Source of the DNA: a bacterium
Lineage (GTDB): Bacteria; Armatimonadota; Zipacnadia; Zipacnadales; UBA11051
NCBI GenBank assembly: GCA_030604405.1
Contig: JAUVVY010000015.1
Coordinates: 1 to 64,000 of the forward strand
Length of the DNA: 64,000 bases
Direction: 5' to 3'
The notes beneath the pieces are model-generated. The model saw nothing but the letters and a program-made list of their open reading frames with translations. It was not told the DNA's origin and did not search any database. Of this stretch, positions 16,248 through 25,950 are shown piece by piece. Every line of letters starts with the position of its first letter. Position 1 is the first letter of the stretch. A program made the translations under genes and the position numbers.

Positions 16248-18044
16248 ATGCGAAGACGCCGCGGACATACGATGATAGGCCAGATGCTCATCGAGAAAGG
16301 CCTGATTAGCCAGGAACAACTTGATGAAGCGCTGCAGGCTCAGGAGCAGACTACACAGCGCATTGGACAGATACTGGTTGATCTCGGCCACATCGAACAG
16401 CAACCGCTGTACGAAACGCTTTCTGAGCAGCTTGATGTGCCGTATGTGGACCTGTCGGCCACGCCGCCGGACTCCAAGGTGGCGCTATTGCTCGACAGAA
16501 GGAGCGCGGAAGAGCACCGGGCAGTGGCGGTCGGCCGTGGCGACGGGACAATCCGCGTTGCAATGGCCGAGCCCGATGACGTTATGGCCATTGACGCTCT
16601 GAAGATGATACTGCAGGTCACTATCGAGCCACTGCTGGCCGATCCGAGAGACCTGGAGCGGGCCATCAAGGATACTTACAAGGATAGCGAGGGCTCCAGG
16701 CCGGCAAGAGCTGCTCCAGCGGCCAGTGCGTTGGACGCCGGAATGCCGGACATGCAGCAGCTCGCCGACGAGATCGCGGGCGAAGATGCGCTGGGCGTAA
16801 GCGCCGAGGACGAGGAAGAAGACGAAAGCAGAGTCCAGACTGACCGCATCGCCGACATTACCGACGAAGCGCCCGTCATCCGCTTGACCAAGATCCTCAT
16901 CTCCCGCGCCATCGAGGAACGGTCCAGTGACATCCACGTCGAGCCGTATCAGGACCGCGTACGTGTCAGGTATCGCATTGACGGCGTCCTGCACGAGATT
17001 ATGCCCCTGCCCAAATTCGTCCACGCGCCACTGGTCTCGCGTCTGAAGATCATGTCGGGTATGAATATCGCGGAGCGCCGCGTGCCGCAGGACGGTCGCA
17101 TCCATGTACGCCACGGGGGCAAAGACTACGACCTGCGCGCCTCCGTCATTCCCACTACGCTGGGCGAAAAGTTCGTCATGCGGATTCTTGACAAGACCTC
17201 GATACAAATCGGTATGGAGAACCTGGGCCTCGTGGGGCACATGTACACTCGCATCGAAAGCCTCATCCGACAGCCCAACGGCATGCTCCTGTCCACCGGA
17301 CCCACCGGTTCGGGCAAGACCACCACACAGTACTGCATCCTCAACCGCATCAACACGGTTGACCGCAACATCATTACCATCGAGGACCCGGTCGAATATG
17401 AGCTTGACGGCCTGGGCCAGGTACACGTGAACCGTAAGGCCGGCCTGACTTTCGCGATTGCGCTGAAGTACTTCTTGCGCCAGGACCCCGATATCATCCT
17501 GGTCGGTGAAATCCGCGACCTCGAAACGTCAGAAATCGCCATCCAGGCCGCGCTTACCGGGCACCTGGTGCTCTCCACCCTGCACACAAATGACGCCCCC
17601 TCCACCGTCACCCGTCTTGTGGACATGGGCGTTGAACCGTTCCTGATCTCTTCCTCCATTATCGGTTCATTGTCTCAGCGGCTGGCCCGAGTCATCTGCG
17701 ACGAGTGCAAGGAGGAGTACCAGCCGCCGCGCGATGTGCTGCTTACATTCGGATTCGACCCCGACGATCCCGATAACGACGGCGTCAAGTTCTATCACGG
17801 CGTCGGCTGTAGTCACTGCCGTGAAACTGGATACTACGGCCGCATTGGCATCTTTGAGCTCATGGAGATGAACCGCGAGATTAGTGAGCTTATCGTCAAG
17901 CGCGCCTCGGCAGGCCAGATCAAAGAGGCTGCTCTGGCGGCCGGAATGATCACTCTCGCCATGGACGGCCTCGAGAAGGTCAAAGCCGGCACAACCACCG
18001 TTGACGAGCTCGCCCGGGTTGTCTTCACCGCGGGCGCAGCCTGA
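16248..18044 (+). CDS. pilB: Type IV pilus assembly ATPase PilB (GspE family)
   Basis: 598 residues: an N-terminal MshEN-like domain (about 9-150), an acidic linker (about 155-210, DEEEDES), then the hexameric secretion ATPase. Visible are SSDIHVEPYQDRVRVRYRIDG, Walker A GPTGSGKTTT (about 351), the Asp box IITIEDPVEY, Walker B DPDIILVGEIRDLET, the His box TGHLVLSTLHTNDA, and the C-terminal zinc site CDECKEEY...CSHCRETGYYGR. It powers pilus extension at the inner membrane. ATG 16248 is used; ATG 16272, closer to the usual family start, is possible. Confidence 0.96.
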   Translation: MRRRRGHTMIGQMLIEKGLISQEQLDEALQAQEQTTQRIGQILVDLGHIEQQPLYETLSEQLDVPYVDLSATPPDSKVALLLDRRSAEEHRAVAVGRGDGTIRVAMAEPDDVMAIDALKMILQVTIEPLLADPRDLERAIKDTYKDSEGSRPARAAPAASALDAGMPDMQQLADEIAGEDALGVSAEDEEEDESRVQTDRIADITDEAPVIRLTKILISRAIEERSSDIHVEPYQDRVRVRYRIDGVLHEIMPLPKFVHAPLVSRLKIMSGMNIAERRVPQDGRIHVRHGGKDYDLRASVIPTTLGEKFVMRILDKTSIQIGMENLGLVGHMYTRIESLIRQPNGMLLSTGPTGSGKTTTQYCILNRINTVDRNIITIEDPVEYELDGLGQVHVNRKAGLTFAIALKYFLRQDPDIILVGEIRDLETSEIAIQAALTGHLVLSTLHTNDAPSTVTRLVDMGVEPFLISSSIIGSLSQRLARVICDECKEEYQPPRDVLLTFGFDPDDPDNDGVKFYHGVGCSHCRETGYYGRIGIFELMEMNREISELIVKRASAGQIKEAALAAGMITLAMDGLEKVKAGTTTVDELARVVFTAGAA

Positions 18045-18111
18045 CTGCTGTTGCATAATATCGCGCCAAAGAATAGCTATCAGAGCAGATCTTGGAAAGG
18101 AATGCAATCAA

Positions 18112-19266
18112 ATGGCAGGCTCAGAGGAAACCAGGACTGCTCGGCCGCAGCAGGGGGCTGTGAAGAAGAAGCCGTCCAGACCAAAGGTGCTGCCTGTTGT
18201 AGACGTCCACATAGACGAGTTGCTGGAAATCGTAGTCCAACAAGACGCCTCGGACCTGCATCTTTGTAACGAGTTGTCGCCGGTGGTGCGGATTGACGGT
18301 GAGCTCAAGCAGTTGCGCTACGAGAAGTTGGACCCCAGTACCTCCCAGCGCATCATCTACGACATTCTCACCGACGAGCAGATCCAGCGCTTCGAAACCG
18401 AACTGGAGCTTGACTGCTCCTATTCACTGCGCAACGTAGCCCGCTTCCGCGTCAACGTCTTCCGCGACCGCGGCACTGTCGCCGCTGCCATGCGACTGAT
18501 CCCGCGCAAGATCCCCACCATCCGTGACCTCGGCCTGCCGCTTGTTTTCGAAAAGATAGCCAAGCGGCCGCGCGGTCTCTTCCTCGTAACCGGGCCGACC
18601 GGCTGTGGCAAGTCAACGACACTGGCCGCGATCATTGACGACATCAACACAAACCGGGCCGAGCATATTATCACCATTGAGGACCCCATTGAATACCTGC
18701 ACGACCACAAAAAGTCCATCATCAACCAGCGCGAGCTGGGGCAGGATACTCATGCGTTTAACAGCGCACTGCGCTCGGCGCTTCGCGAAGACCCTGACGT
18801 GTTGCTGGTCGGTGAGATGCGTGACCTGCAAACGATCCAGCTAGCCATTACCTGTGCGGAGACCGGCCACTTGGTCATGGCCACGCTCCACACCAACAGT
18901 GCCGCCGAGTCGGTTGACCGCATGATTGACGTATTCCCCGCCGATGCCCAGGAGCAAATCCGCGTGCAGCTTTCCAACAACCTCGTTGCAATCGCCTCCC
19001 AGCAGTTGTTGCCGCGTGCCGGACAACCGGGCCGCATAGCTGCTGTCGAGGTCATGGTTGCCACGGCGGCTATCCGCAACTTGGTCCGTGAAAACAAGGC
19101 CCACCAGATAACATCCATCATCCAGACCAGTGCCGGCGAAGGCATGCAGACAATGGACCAGGCGCTGCGCGATCTGTATCAGCAGAGCCTGATAACCTAT
19201 GAGGTGGGCATGCATCGCAGCCAGAACCCCAAAGAGTTTGAAAAGCTCTGCGCCGGGGAAATCTAG
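18112..19266 (+). CDS. pilT: Pilus retraction ATPase PilT
   Basis: 384 residues. The PilT core starts at DELLEIVVQQDASDLHL; Walker A reads GPTGCGKST (about 161-169, Cys where Ser is usual), then IITIEDPIEYLHDHK, ALREDPDVLLVGEMRDL and ETGHLVMATLHTNSA. The PilT-specific motif AAIRNLVRENKAHQI near the C-terminus separates it from PilB. It drives retraction and twitching. I chose ATG 18112 preceded by GGAAAGGAA; the longer frame to 18001 overlaps pilB. The first 40 residues are basic and variable. Confidence 0.96.
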   Translation: MAGSEETRTARPQQGAVKKKPSRPKVLPVVDVHIDELLEIVVQQDASDLHLCNELSPVVRIDGELKQLRYEKLDPSTSQRIIYDILTDEQIQRFETELELDCSYSLRNVARFRVNVFRDRGTVAAAMRLIPRKIPTIRDLGLPLVFEKIAKRPRGLFLVTGPTGCGKSTTLAAIIDDINTNRAEHIITIEDPIEYLHDHKKSIINQRELGQDTHAFNSALRSALREDPDVLLVGEMRDLQTIQLAITCAETGHLVMATLHTNSAAESVDRMIDVFPADAQEQIRVQLSNNLVAIASQQLLPRAGQPGRIAAVEVMVATAAIRNLVRENKAHQITSIIQTSAGEGMQTMDQALRDLYQQSLITYEVGMHRSQNPKEFEKLCAGEI

Positions 19267-19339
19267 TAGTAACTGCACAGGTTGTTACATTCATTAATGA
19301 GTAATAGCGCATCGCGTCAGTAGGGAAGGGTGTCGCCAA

Positions 19340-20575
19340 ATGCCTACTTTTGCCTATACTGCTCGTGACAGCACGGGCAAGGTAATCACGGAAACGGCAG
19401 AGGCCAACAGCAAGGATGCTCTGCTCCAGCAACTGCGCGACCGAGGCCTGAATGTTGACTCGGTCCAAGAAGAGAAGGCGAAGACCAGAGCCAAGAAAAA
19501 GGTCGGAGGCTTTCGGCTATTCGGCGGAAAAGTCGGCATGAAAGATTTCTCCATCTTCTGCCGCCAGTTCGCCACTATGATCAATGCCGGTGTGTCACTG
19601 ATTCGCTGTCTTGACGTTCTGGAGCAGCAGACCAGTAGTGCTCGCCTCAAGGAAATCATCCGCGACCTTATGGTCGAGATCCAGGGCGGCGCAACACTGT
19701 CCCGCTCAATGGCAAAATATCCCCGGGTCTTCACCAATCTGGCGGTCGGGCTGGTACGCGCCGGAGAGGTCGGCGGCGTTCTTGACGAAACCCTGGACCG
19801 CCTCGCGATGTTCTCCGAAAAAGACATGGAACTGCGCCGCAAGATCAAGTCGGCCATGACTTATCCGATCATCGTCATGATCGTCGCCATCGGCATCGTT
19901 ACATTCCTGGTTACCTTCATCCTGCCCAAGTTCATGGCTCTGTTCACGGAGCTGGGGATGAGTGACGACCAGTTCCCTACGCCTACCAGGCTACTGATGA
20001 ACGCCAGTAATTTCTTGACCAGCAAATGGTGGTTAGCTGCGATAATCATCTTTGGTATGGTAACCGCCATCAACCGCATAAAGGCAACCAAAACGGGCAA
20101 GCGGTATTGGGATATGTTGATGCTAAAAATGCCGGTCTTTGGGGCCCTCACCCACAAGATTGCGATCGCCCGCTTCTCCCGTACGCTTGCCACCCTGCTG
20201 GCCAGTGGGGTCCCGATTCTGCAGGCGATGGAAACCGTTGCCGGCACTGTCGATAATGATGTCATCTCCGACGCCATTCTGCTGTCTCGAGCCAGCATCC
20301 GCGAGGGTGATACCATCGCAGCGCCACTGGGTGACTCGAAGATGTTCCCGCCCATGGTTGTGCAGATGATCGCGATCGGCGAAGAAACCGGCCAGCTAGA
20401 CACGATGTTAACTAAGGTCGCTGAGTTCTACGAGGGTGAAGTGGACGCGGCCCTCGAAAGTCTTACCGCAGCTCTGGAACCGGTCCTCATCGTGTTCCTT
20501 GGTGGTGTGGTAGGTTTTATCGTTATCTCGATGTTTCTGCCGCTGATTGGCATCATCGGCGAGCTGTCATCATGA
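19340..20575 (+). CDS. pilC: Type IV pilus inner-membrane platform protein PilC
   Basis: 411 residues with two GspF domains (about 70-195 and 275-400). Markers: MPTFAYTARDSTGKV at the start, KDFSIFCRQFATMINAGVSL opening the first domain, FSRTLATLLASGVPILQAM opening the second, and three TM segments (around 175-200, 230-250, 385-405). It anchors the PilB/PilT motors. It lies 73 bases after pilT in the same operon. Confidence 0.95.
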   Translation: MPTFAYTARDSTGKVITETAEANSKDALLQQLRDRGLNVDSVQEEKAKTRAKKKVGGFRLFGGKVGMKDFSIFCRQFATMINAGVSLIRCLDVLEQQTSSARLKEIIRDLMVEIQGGATLSRSMAKYPRVFTNLAVGLVRAGEVGGVLDETLDRLAMFSEKDMELRRKIKSAMTYPIIVMIVAIGIVTFLVTFILPKFMALFTELGMSDDQFPTPTRLLMNASNFLTSKWWLAAIIIFGMVTAINRIKATKTGKRYWDMLMLKMPVFGALTHKIAIARFSRTLATLLASGVPILQAMETVAGTVDNDVISDAILLSRASIREGDTIAAPLGDSKMFPPMVVQMIAIGEETGQLDTMLTKVAEFYEGEVDAALESLTAALEPVLIVFLGGVVGFIVISMFLPLIGIIGELSS

Positions 20576-20683
20576 ACTGAGGTCGCCACAAAGGGGCTGG
20601 CATAACGTGTCGGCCCCCATTGCCTCATCTGCGTCGCCACGTCTTCTCCTATCATAGTCACAGTCACGGCCTGAGAGTCAGAG

Positions 20684-20707
20684 AAGGCGCAATGGCGATT
20701 GCGCCTT
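20684..20707 (+). terminator. Hairpin between pilC and pilD
   Basis: AAGGCGCAAT (20684-20693) pairs perfectly with ATTGCGCCTT (20698-20707) around GGCG. A weaker one, GGGGCTG...CGGCCCC, lies at about 20594-20617. The loop contains the ATG at 20692, which argues that pilD starts later, at 20731. It may act as an attenuator that lowers peptidase expression relative to pilC. Confidence 0.45.
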
Positions 20708-20730
20708 GTTCGCAACGGGAGTCGCCCTTC

Positions 20731-21570
20731 ATGTCCAGCTCTTGGGGCCTCACAATCATGGTGCTGCTCATCGGTATGGCGGTGGGCAGCTTTCTCAACG
20801 TAGTCATATTTCGCCTCCCACGTCGCGAGTCCGTAGTCAGTCCCCGCTCAAAATGCCTGAGCTGTGGCGCTGGCCTCACTACCTTGGACCTGGTGCCGGT
20901 TTTTTCCTACATATTCCTGTGGGGCAAGTGCCGCCACTGCGGCCGCGCTTTCAGCCCTCGCTACATGATTGTTGAGGTGATTACGGGCCTGTCCGCCGTG
21001 GCGTGCCTGACCTTCGTCGGCCCCAATTTGTACGCCGTCTCGGTCTTCGCCATGATCTGCATTCTCATTGCCATCTTCTTCATTGACCTCGATTGGATGA
21101 TTATTCCCGATGAAATGGTGCTGGTGCTGGTCGGCTTCGGTGTGTCTCTCAACGTGCTGGGCATTTGGCGGGCACAGGTCGGTGAGCTTATCCTGTTTAC
21201 GGAGAGAACCGCGCTGGCCACCTACACAATCAGCCTGCCGAGGAGCATCGTCGGGATGGTACTGGGGGCTGGGGTTTTTCTTCTCATAAGCTGGAGCTCG
21301 GAAAAGATCATCGGGCGGCCGACCATGGGCGGCGGGGATGTAAAGCTGGCCGGGGCCATGGGAGCATTGTTGGGACCGGGCTATCAGTTTCTGGCATTTT
21401 TCCTGTATGCTGTTTTCGCCGGTGCTCTGACCGGATTGCTGGCCATGGCATTTCGCAGAAAAAAGCGCCGCGGCTACATACCGTTCGGCCCGATGCTGGC
21501 GACTTCCGGGGCAGCGATGCTGCTGTTTCCGGCCGAATTGACGGCGTTTTTCGTGCGACTTTACACGTGA
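20731..21570 (+). CDS. pilD: Prepilin leader peptidase / N-methyltransferase PilD
   Basis: 279 residues and about eight TM helices. The N-terminal methylation domain has GMAVGSFLNVVIFRLPR and paired cysteines CLSCGAG...CRHCGRAFSPRY; the peptidase aspartates lie in IFFIDLDWMIIPDE and MGGGDVKLAGAMGA. It cleaves prepilin leaders after Gly and methylates residue 1; its substrates are the prepilins at 22132-27723. ATG 20731 follows CGGGAG at 8 bases. Confidence 0.95.
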   Translation: MSSSWGLTIMVLLIGMAVGSFLNVVIFRLPRRESVVSPRSKCLSCGAGLTTLDLVPVFSYIFLWGKCRHCGRAFSPRYMIVEVITGLSAVACLTFVGPNLYAVSVFAMICILIAIFFIDLDWMIIPDEMVLVLVGFGVSLNVLGIWRAQVGELILFTERTALATYTISLPRSIVGMVLGAGVFLLISWSSEKIIGRPTMGGGDVKLAGAMGALLGPGYQFLAFFLYAVFAGALTGLLAMAFRRKKRRGYIPFGPMLATSGAAMLLFPAELTAFFVRLYT

Positions 21571-21693
21571 CGCGAACCGGCCCCAGCTTAGGCTGTCGGC
21601 CTCGGCCGCGCAGCAGCCGCCAGCGCCGTACCGATGTCAGCCGCCGATATTGACACACAGGCCAGCCGTTGCGCTCCGAGTGGCTTGCCATCC

Positions 21694-21895
21694 CAGCTTA
21701 GACCGCATTGTTCACACAAACGCGTGGCTCGGCCTGCCCTGAGCTTGTCGAAGGGCAGCCCGAGGTCCTTGGGGTGATTACAGTGTGTCATTTTGCGCCC
21801 TTTGGCAAAAGGCGCACTATGTACCCATAAATGGCCTACCTGTCCAGTTTTGCCAGATATTCCATTTCACTCATCAATAATACAGCTTAGACCGC
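21694..21895. repeat. MITE-like palindromic element, copy A
   Basis: CAGCTTAGACCGC occurs at both ends as a 13-base direct repeat (21694-21706, 21883-21895). Just inside, CTTAGACCGCATTGTTCA and the complement of TCATCAATAATACAGCTTAG form imperfect terminal inverted repeats like those of copies C and D. Inside is a 13-base palindrome, CTCGGCCTGCCCT (21728-21740) against AGGGCAGCCCGAG (21752-21764). About 130 bases (21757-21888) are homologous to 55581-55713. Confidence 0.6.
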
Positions 21896-22041
21896 CGTTT
21901 AGCGTAGTCTGCACAGCGTAATGCCATTGGCGGCTCGTTTGGGAGTGCTGCAGGCGTTGCTGCCGCGCTCCGTCATTACTTTGTTAGTAAGCGTTCAAAA
22001 AGGTTTGATACGTTTGTAATGGGGGTAGAAATTGAACGTTG

Positions 22042-22101
22042 GTAGCGGACAGGCAACGGGCGCAGGCGTCGGAGGGGCGGTTCCGCTACTGATTTCTTTT
22101 T
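22042..22101 (+). terminator. Hairpin with T-rich tail in the prepilin leader region
   Basis: GTAGCGGA (22042-22049) pairs with TCCGCTAC (22082-22089), followed directly by TGATTTCTTTTT, 30 bases before the prepilin ATG. Either the end of an upstream transcript or an attenuator controlling the prepilin operon. Confidence 0.4.
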
Positions 22102-22131
22102 GCCCCAATCATCTGAGGGGGTTATTGTCCT

Positions 22132-22935
<804 letters not shown>

Positions 22936-23056
22936 CGCCCTGGCCAATAGTGTACTGCGGCGCCGGGGCTGCTGTAGCGCGCTGTTGCTATGCAGCCCCT
23001 TTTGCCGAACCCGACACAATGTTGCCCTATCTGCAATGCGAGTACGGAGGCCGTAA

Positions 23057-24979
23057 GTGATAAGCGCAAGACAATCTACAACCTGGCACAGGCCTGGTTC
23101 GCGGGGTATGACGCTACTCGAACTGATGATTGCCATGATAGTGCTGCTTGTAGGCATCTGGACTATTGCTGCGGGCTTCCCCAAACTGCTGGCCAGCATC
23201 AACTCCGAGGGCGAGCGCACTGAGATGGCGCGCCTGGTGCAGCGCAACATGGAACGCCTCAAAGACACTGAAGGTGCCTTGCCGTGGGTGATCGCCGGCG
23301 ATCCGACCATCAGCCCTTATTCCGAGCCTGAAGATATCACTGAGCCCTCGCGCCCTGCCAACGCTCAGGAGAACTTGCTTGATGTGATCCGCGAGGCCTT
23401 TCGGATCCCCGGCGCGCAGCCCGACGCGGCCGGCACCGGCGCCCAAGCCTCCTCCGCTTATGTGCTGCAGCAGGGGCCCGCGCAGTGGTCTAACTACCCG
23501 GCGACTGACAGCTATCCGTTTGTCTATATCCTGGTCCCGCTTACCGAGCAGCGCGTTGACCCGCGAGTGGCCGGCAACCCCATGTTGCCAAACAGCTTCT
23601 ATGTGGACGAGGCCGATGGCGAAATCGTTGTGCCAGCGACCGCATATACCTATGACGGCTCGGACACCGTCGCCTGGTCGGTGGACGAACTGCTGGTCAA
23701 CTACGCCTGGGCCGAAACCGGCGGCGTAGACGATCGGCCGCCCACACATTATGTCCAGGACGAAAGAGCCATTGACTATACTCTTTCCGGGGGGCTCTGT
23801 ACATTCTCCGTCCGCGCTACTGCTCGTTCCGGCGGAGACAATGACTTCTCATGCCTCATTGAGGGCAGAACTGCGGCGCAGGCCATTGTCTATTTTGACC
23901 GTGAGGAGTGGGGCGACGCTTTACCTGACGACTGCGGCCGCTATGCGCTCAATAACGATTATGGTGTCGAACTGCGCTTCCACCGCGACGACGCAGGCCT
24001 GACCGCCTATGTGGATTACCGCCTCCGCGATGTTGAGGACACCAACGGGATCTCTGCTGAGAGCGGCCGTCGCAAGCTGATGATGATCGAAGACCACGTC
24101 ATCAACAACGAAACCGTGCGGACCGACGACGTGACCGGCGACAGATACGGGGAGGTCAAGCTGGCGGCCGGCAACATCAACGGCGAGGTGCCGCTTTTCT
24201 CACAGGACCTCAGCCGCACTGCGCTGAATGATGTCTATCTGCTGGCCGTTGATCTGACCACCGGCGAAATCTACACGAGCGGCGACAACATCACTCTTTA
24301 TGATAACACCCTGTCCCCGAAGCTGGAGCGCGGTTTCGGCGACGGTGTGGTGGCCGTCCGGCTCGAGATTGGGGGCGCACAGCAGCCGTATGTCGGCCGC
24401 ACCATGCGCTTCTACTACTCCACTCTGGATTATCACAACGTGCAGTTGCAAAAGCCGGCCCGCACTTTTGTGGACCTCTTGACCGCACAGTGCTACACCG
24501 GCCCCTATCTGGCCGATGTCGCCGATGAGCCGTCCAACCTGGTCCAGGTGGACTACCGGACTTACCAGGTGCTGGCTCAGACCGACACTAATGTAACCGA
24601 TATGGACCGCATCGTGCTGGCGTTTGTGGCCTACCTTGATGATGACGACGACACTGGCACGGACCCGGTGCTGGTAGATTCGGCGGCTGTCGAGGGCCAT
24701 ACTATCTCCGTGGACTATGTCTGGTACGATGATGCGGACATGCCGCACTATGTCTATGGCGAGATGCACACAGTGCCGCCCGGCAGAAATAACGTCGCCC
24801 TGCAGTACTTTTCATATCATCGCAGCGACGACTATCCGTCGGCCGAAATCATCGCCATACGCGGCGTATCGGCCCGTGCCCTGGCCTGGTGGCTCACGCG
24901 TAAGGGCAGGCAGCAGCATGTCGCCATCGATTCCTATACACTAAAGGGCGTGCTGGGGTTCACTCATCGCATCCGATGA
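23057..24979 (+). CDS. Large minor prepilin (PilV-like position)
   Basis: 640 residues. Leader of 17 residues ending in SRG, cut before MTLLELMIAMIVLLVGIWTI with Glu at +5, then a very large exported domain of beta-rich sequence with many Asp/Tyr residues and no family that I recognise. Minor pilins usually have fewer than 250 residues, so this is a modular pilin likely to sit at the tip. GTG 23057 is preceded by CGGAGG. The paralogous layout of the next three genes suggests a tip complex. Confidence 0.8.
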   Translation: MISARQSTTWHRPGSRGMTLLELMIAMIVLLVGIWTIAAGFPKLLASINSEGERTEMARLVQRNMERLKDTEGALPWVIAGDPTISPYSEPEDITEPSRPANAQENLLDVIREAFRIPGAQPDAAGTGAQASSAYVLQQGPAQWSNYPATDSYPFVYILVPLTEQRVDPRVAGNPMLPNSFYVDEADGEIVVPATAYTYDGSDTVAWSVDELLVNYAWAETGGVDDRPPTHYVQDERAIDYTLSGGLCTFSVRATARSGGDNDFSCLIEGRTAAQAIVYFDREEWGDALPDDCGRYALNNDYGVELRFHRDDAGLTAYVDYRLRDVEDTNGISAESGRRKLMMIEDHVINNETVRTDDVTGDRYGEVKLAAGNINGEVPLFSQDLSRTALNDVYLLAVDLTTGEIYTSGDNITLYDNTLSPKLERGFGDGVVAVRLEIGGAQQPYVGRTMRFYYSTLDYHNVQLQKPARTFVDLLTAQCYTGPYLADVADEPSNLVQVDYRTYQVLAQTDTNVTDMDRIVLAFVAYLDDDDDTGTDPVLVDSAAVEGHTISVDYVWYDDADMPHYVYGEMHTVPPGRNNVALQYFSYHRSDDYPSAEIIAIRGVSARALAWWLTRKGRQQHVAIDSYTLKGVLGFTHRIR

Positions 24980-24993
24980 GGGGCAAAGGTTAA

Positions 24994-25878
24994 ATGCGCA
25001 AAATCTCACACAATAATAATATCCAAGAAGAAGCCGGCACTGGAGCCTTTCGGTTGCTGTCAGGCCCAGCCAAGCGGAGTCGGGCTGGAAGCCCGACCTA
25101 CGCGAATGGAAAAGCTGGCTTTACACTGATTGAGCTACTGGTCGTAATCGGCATAGCGATCCTACTCATGGCTATAGTGGTTCCGGTGGGCAAGGGGTTG
25201 CGCGAAAGCAACGCCGCGATGGGTTGCCAGGCACAACTGCAGCATATCGGCACGGCCCTGAAAGCCTACTACATGGACGAGCAGGGCTTTCCGCCGCTGG
25301 GAGTGCCGGTTGACGGCAGTGGCGATCCCACAAGCGACGCCGAAATTGACACTAATCGCTGGCCCGGACTCATGGTCTTGTACGATACGGGGTATATTGG
25401 AAATATCGAGACCCTTCACTGCCCGCGCGATGTCGAGGTCAGCAAAAGCGATAAAGATGCCTATGACAGTCGAGAGTATTATCAGAGCTACACCAATAAG
25501 GATCCGCTTGCGAAGGTTGACTACGGCGGAAGTGACATCAACGTGAATCAGTACAAGTACATGCCGCATCGCTGGGTGACTGATACGGACTTCGATGATT
25601 ATCGCCGCCAGCTCGATACCGCGCCCGGCGATACGGTTGACATCGATGGCGATGACTTCAAGATCGTCGGCCCCAACGCCGGGGTCATGCCGGCGGACAC
25701 CACAATCGTCACCTGGTGTGACGCGCACTATAACTCATACACCCGCGACGACTATGGGCAATACATGGTCCTGTTTTGGGATGGCGCGGTCAAACCGCTC
25801 GACGGTGACTTGTTCAGGGATGATGCGGTCGCTCCTGATGCCGCATGGCAGGTGGGCCCCAACGACACAGCACATTGA
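24994..25878 (+). CDS. Prepilin-type protein with a repeat in its leader
   Basis: 294 residues. The prepilin motif [19 protein letters not shown] begins only at residue 42: the leader is unusually long, and its middle is encoded by a palindromic genomic repeat (25079-25102). The mature part resembles the 22132 product: a helix with CQAQLQHIGTALKAYYMDEQGFPP, a LHCPRDVEV loop and a late TTIVTWCDAHYNS strand. It starts 15 bases after the previous stop. Long leaders are tolerated by PilD, but a later start after the repeat is not available in frame. Confidence 0.85.
   Translation: MRKISHNNNIQEEAGTGAFRLLSGPAKRSRAGSPTYANGKAGFTLIELLVVIGIAILLMAIVVPVGKGLRESNAAMGCQAQLQHIGTALKAYYMDEQGFPPLGVPVDGSGDPTSDAEIDTNRWPGLMVLYDTGYIGNIETLHCPRDVEVSKSDKDAYDSREYYQSYTNKDPLAKVDYGGSDINVNQYKYMPHRWVTDTDFDDYRRQLDTAPGDTVDIDGDDFKIVGPNAGVMPADTTIVTWCDAHYNSYTRDDYGQYMVLFWDGAVKPLDGDLFRDDAVAPDAAWQVGPNDTAH
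25079..25102. repeat. Palindromic repeat inside a prepilin leader
   Basis: GTCGGGCT (25079-25086), loop GGA, AGCCCGAC (25090-25097), then CTACG. Its complement reads CGTAGGTCGGGCTTCCAGCC, matching the intergenic copy at 53082-53105 except for two T/C changes. It is in frame and encodes part of the cleaved leader. Confidence 0.65.
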
Positions 25879-25950
25879 TTCGTAGCCGTGCGCAAACGCC
25901 GCTCTCACACAGGGCGCAAGACAATCAATAGCTGATAAGGCAATTCTGAA

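Larger units (their letters stand above)
21571..22131. other. 560-base intergenic region before the prepilin operon
   Basis: No supported gene. It contains a small palindromic element with flanking repeats (21694-21895) and a hairpin plus T-run just before the first prepilin gene (22042-22101). A 67-codon minus-strand frame (21588-21791) with a Cys-x-x-Cys is encoded by the element and its terminal repeat, so I do not call it. Confidence 0.5.

Noticed and set aside
21588-21791. Small minus-strand frame with a CEQCG zinc-like motif
   Set aside because: Its start (MTHCN) is a motif shared with copies B and C of the repeat, the CEQCG part is encoded by the terminal repeat, and the continuation is not kept in the other copies.
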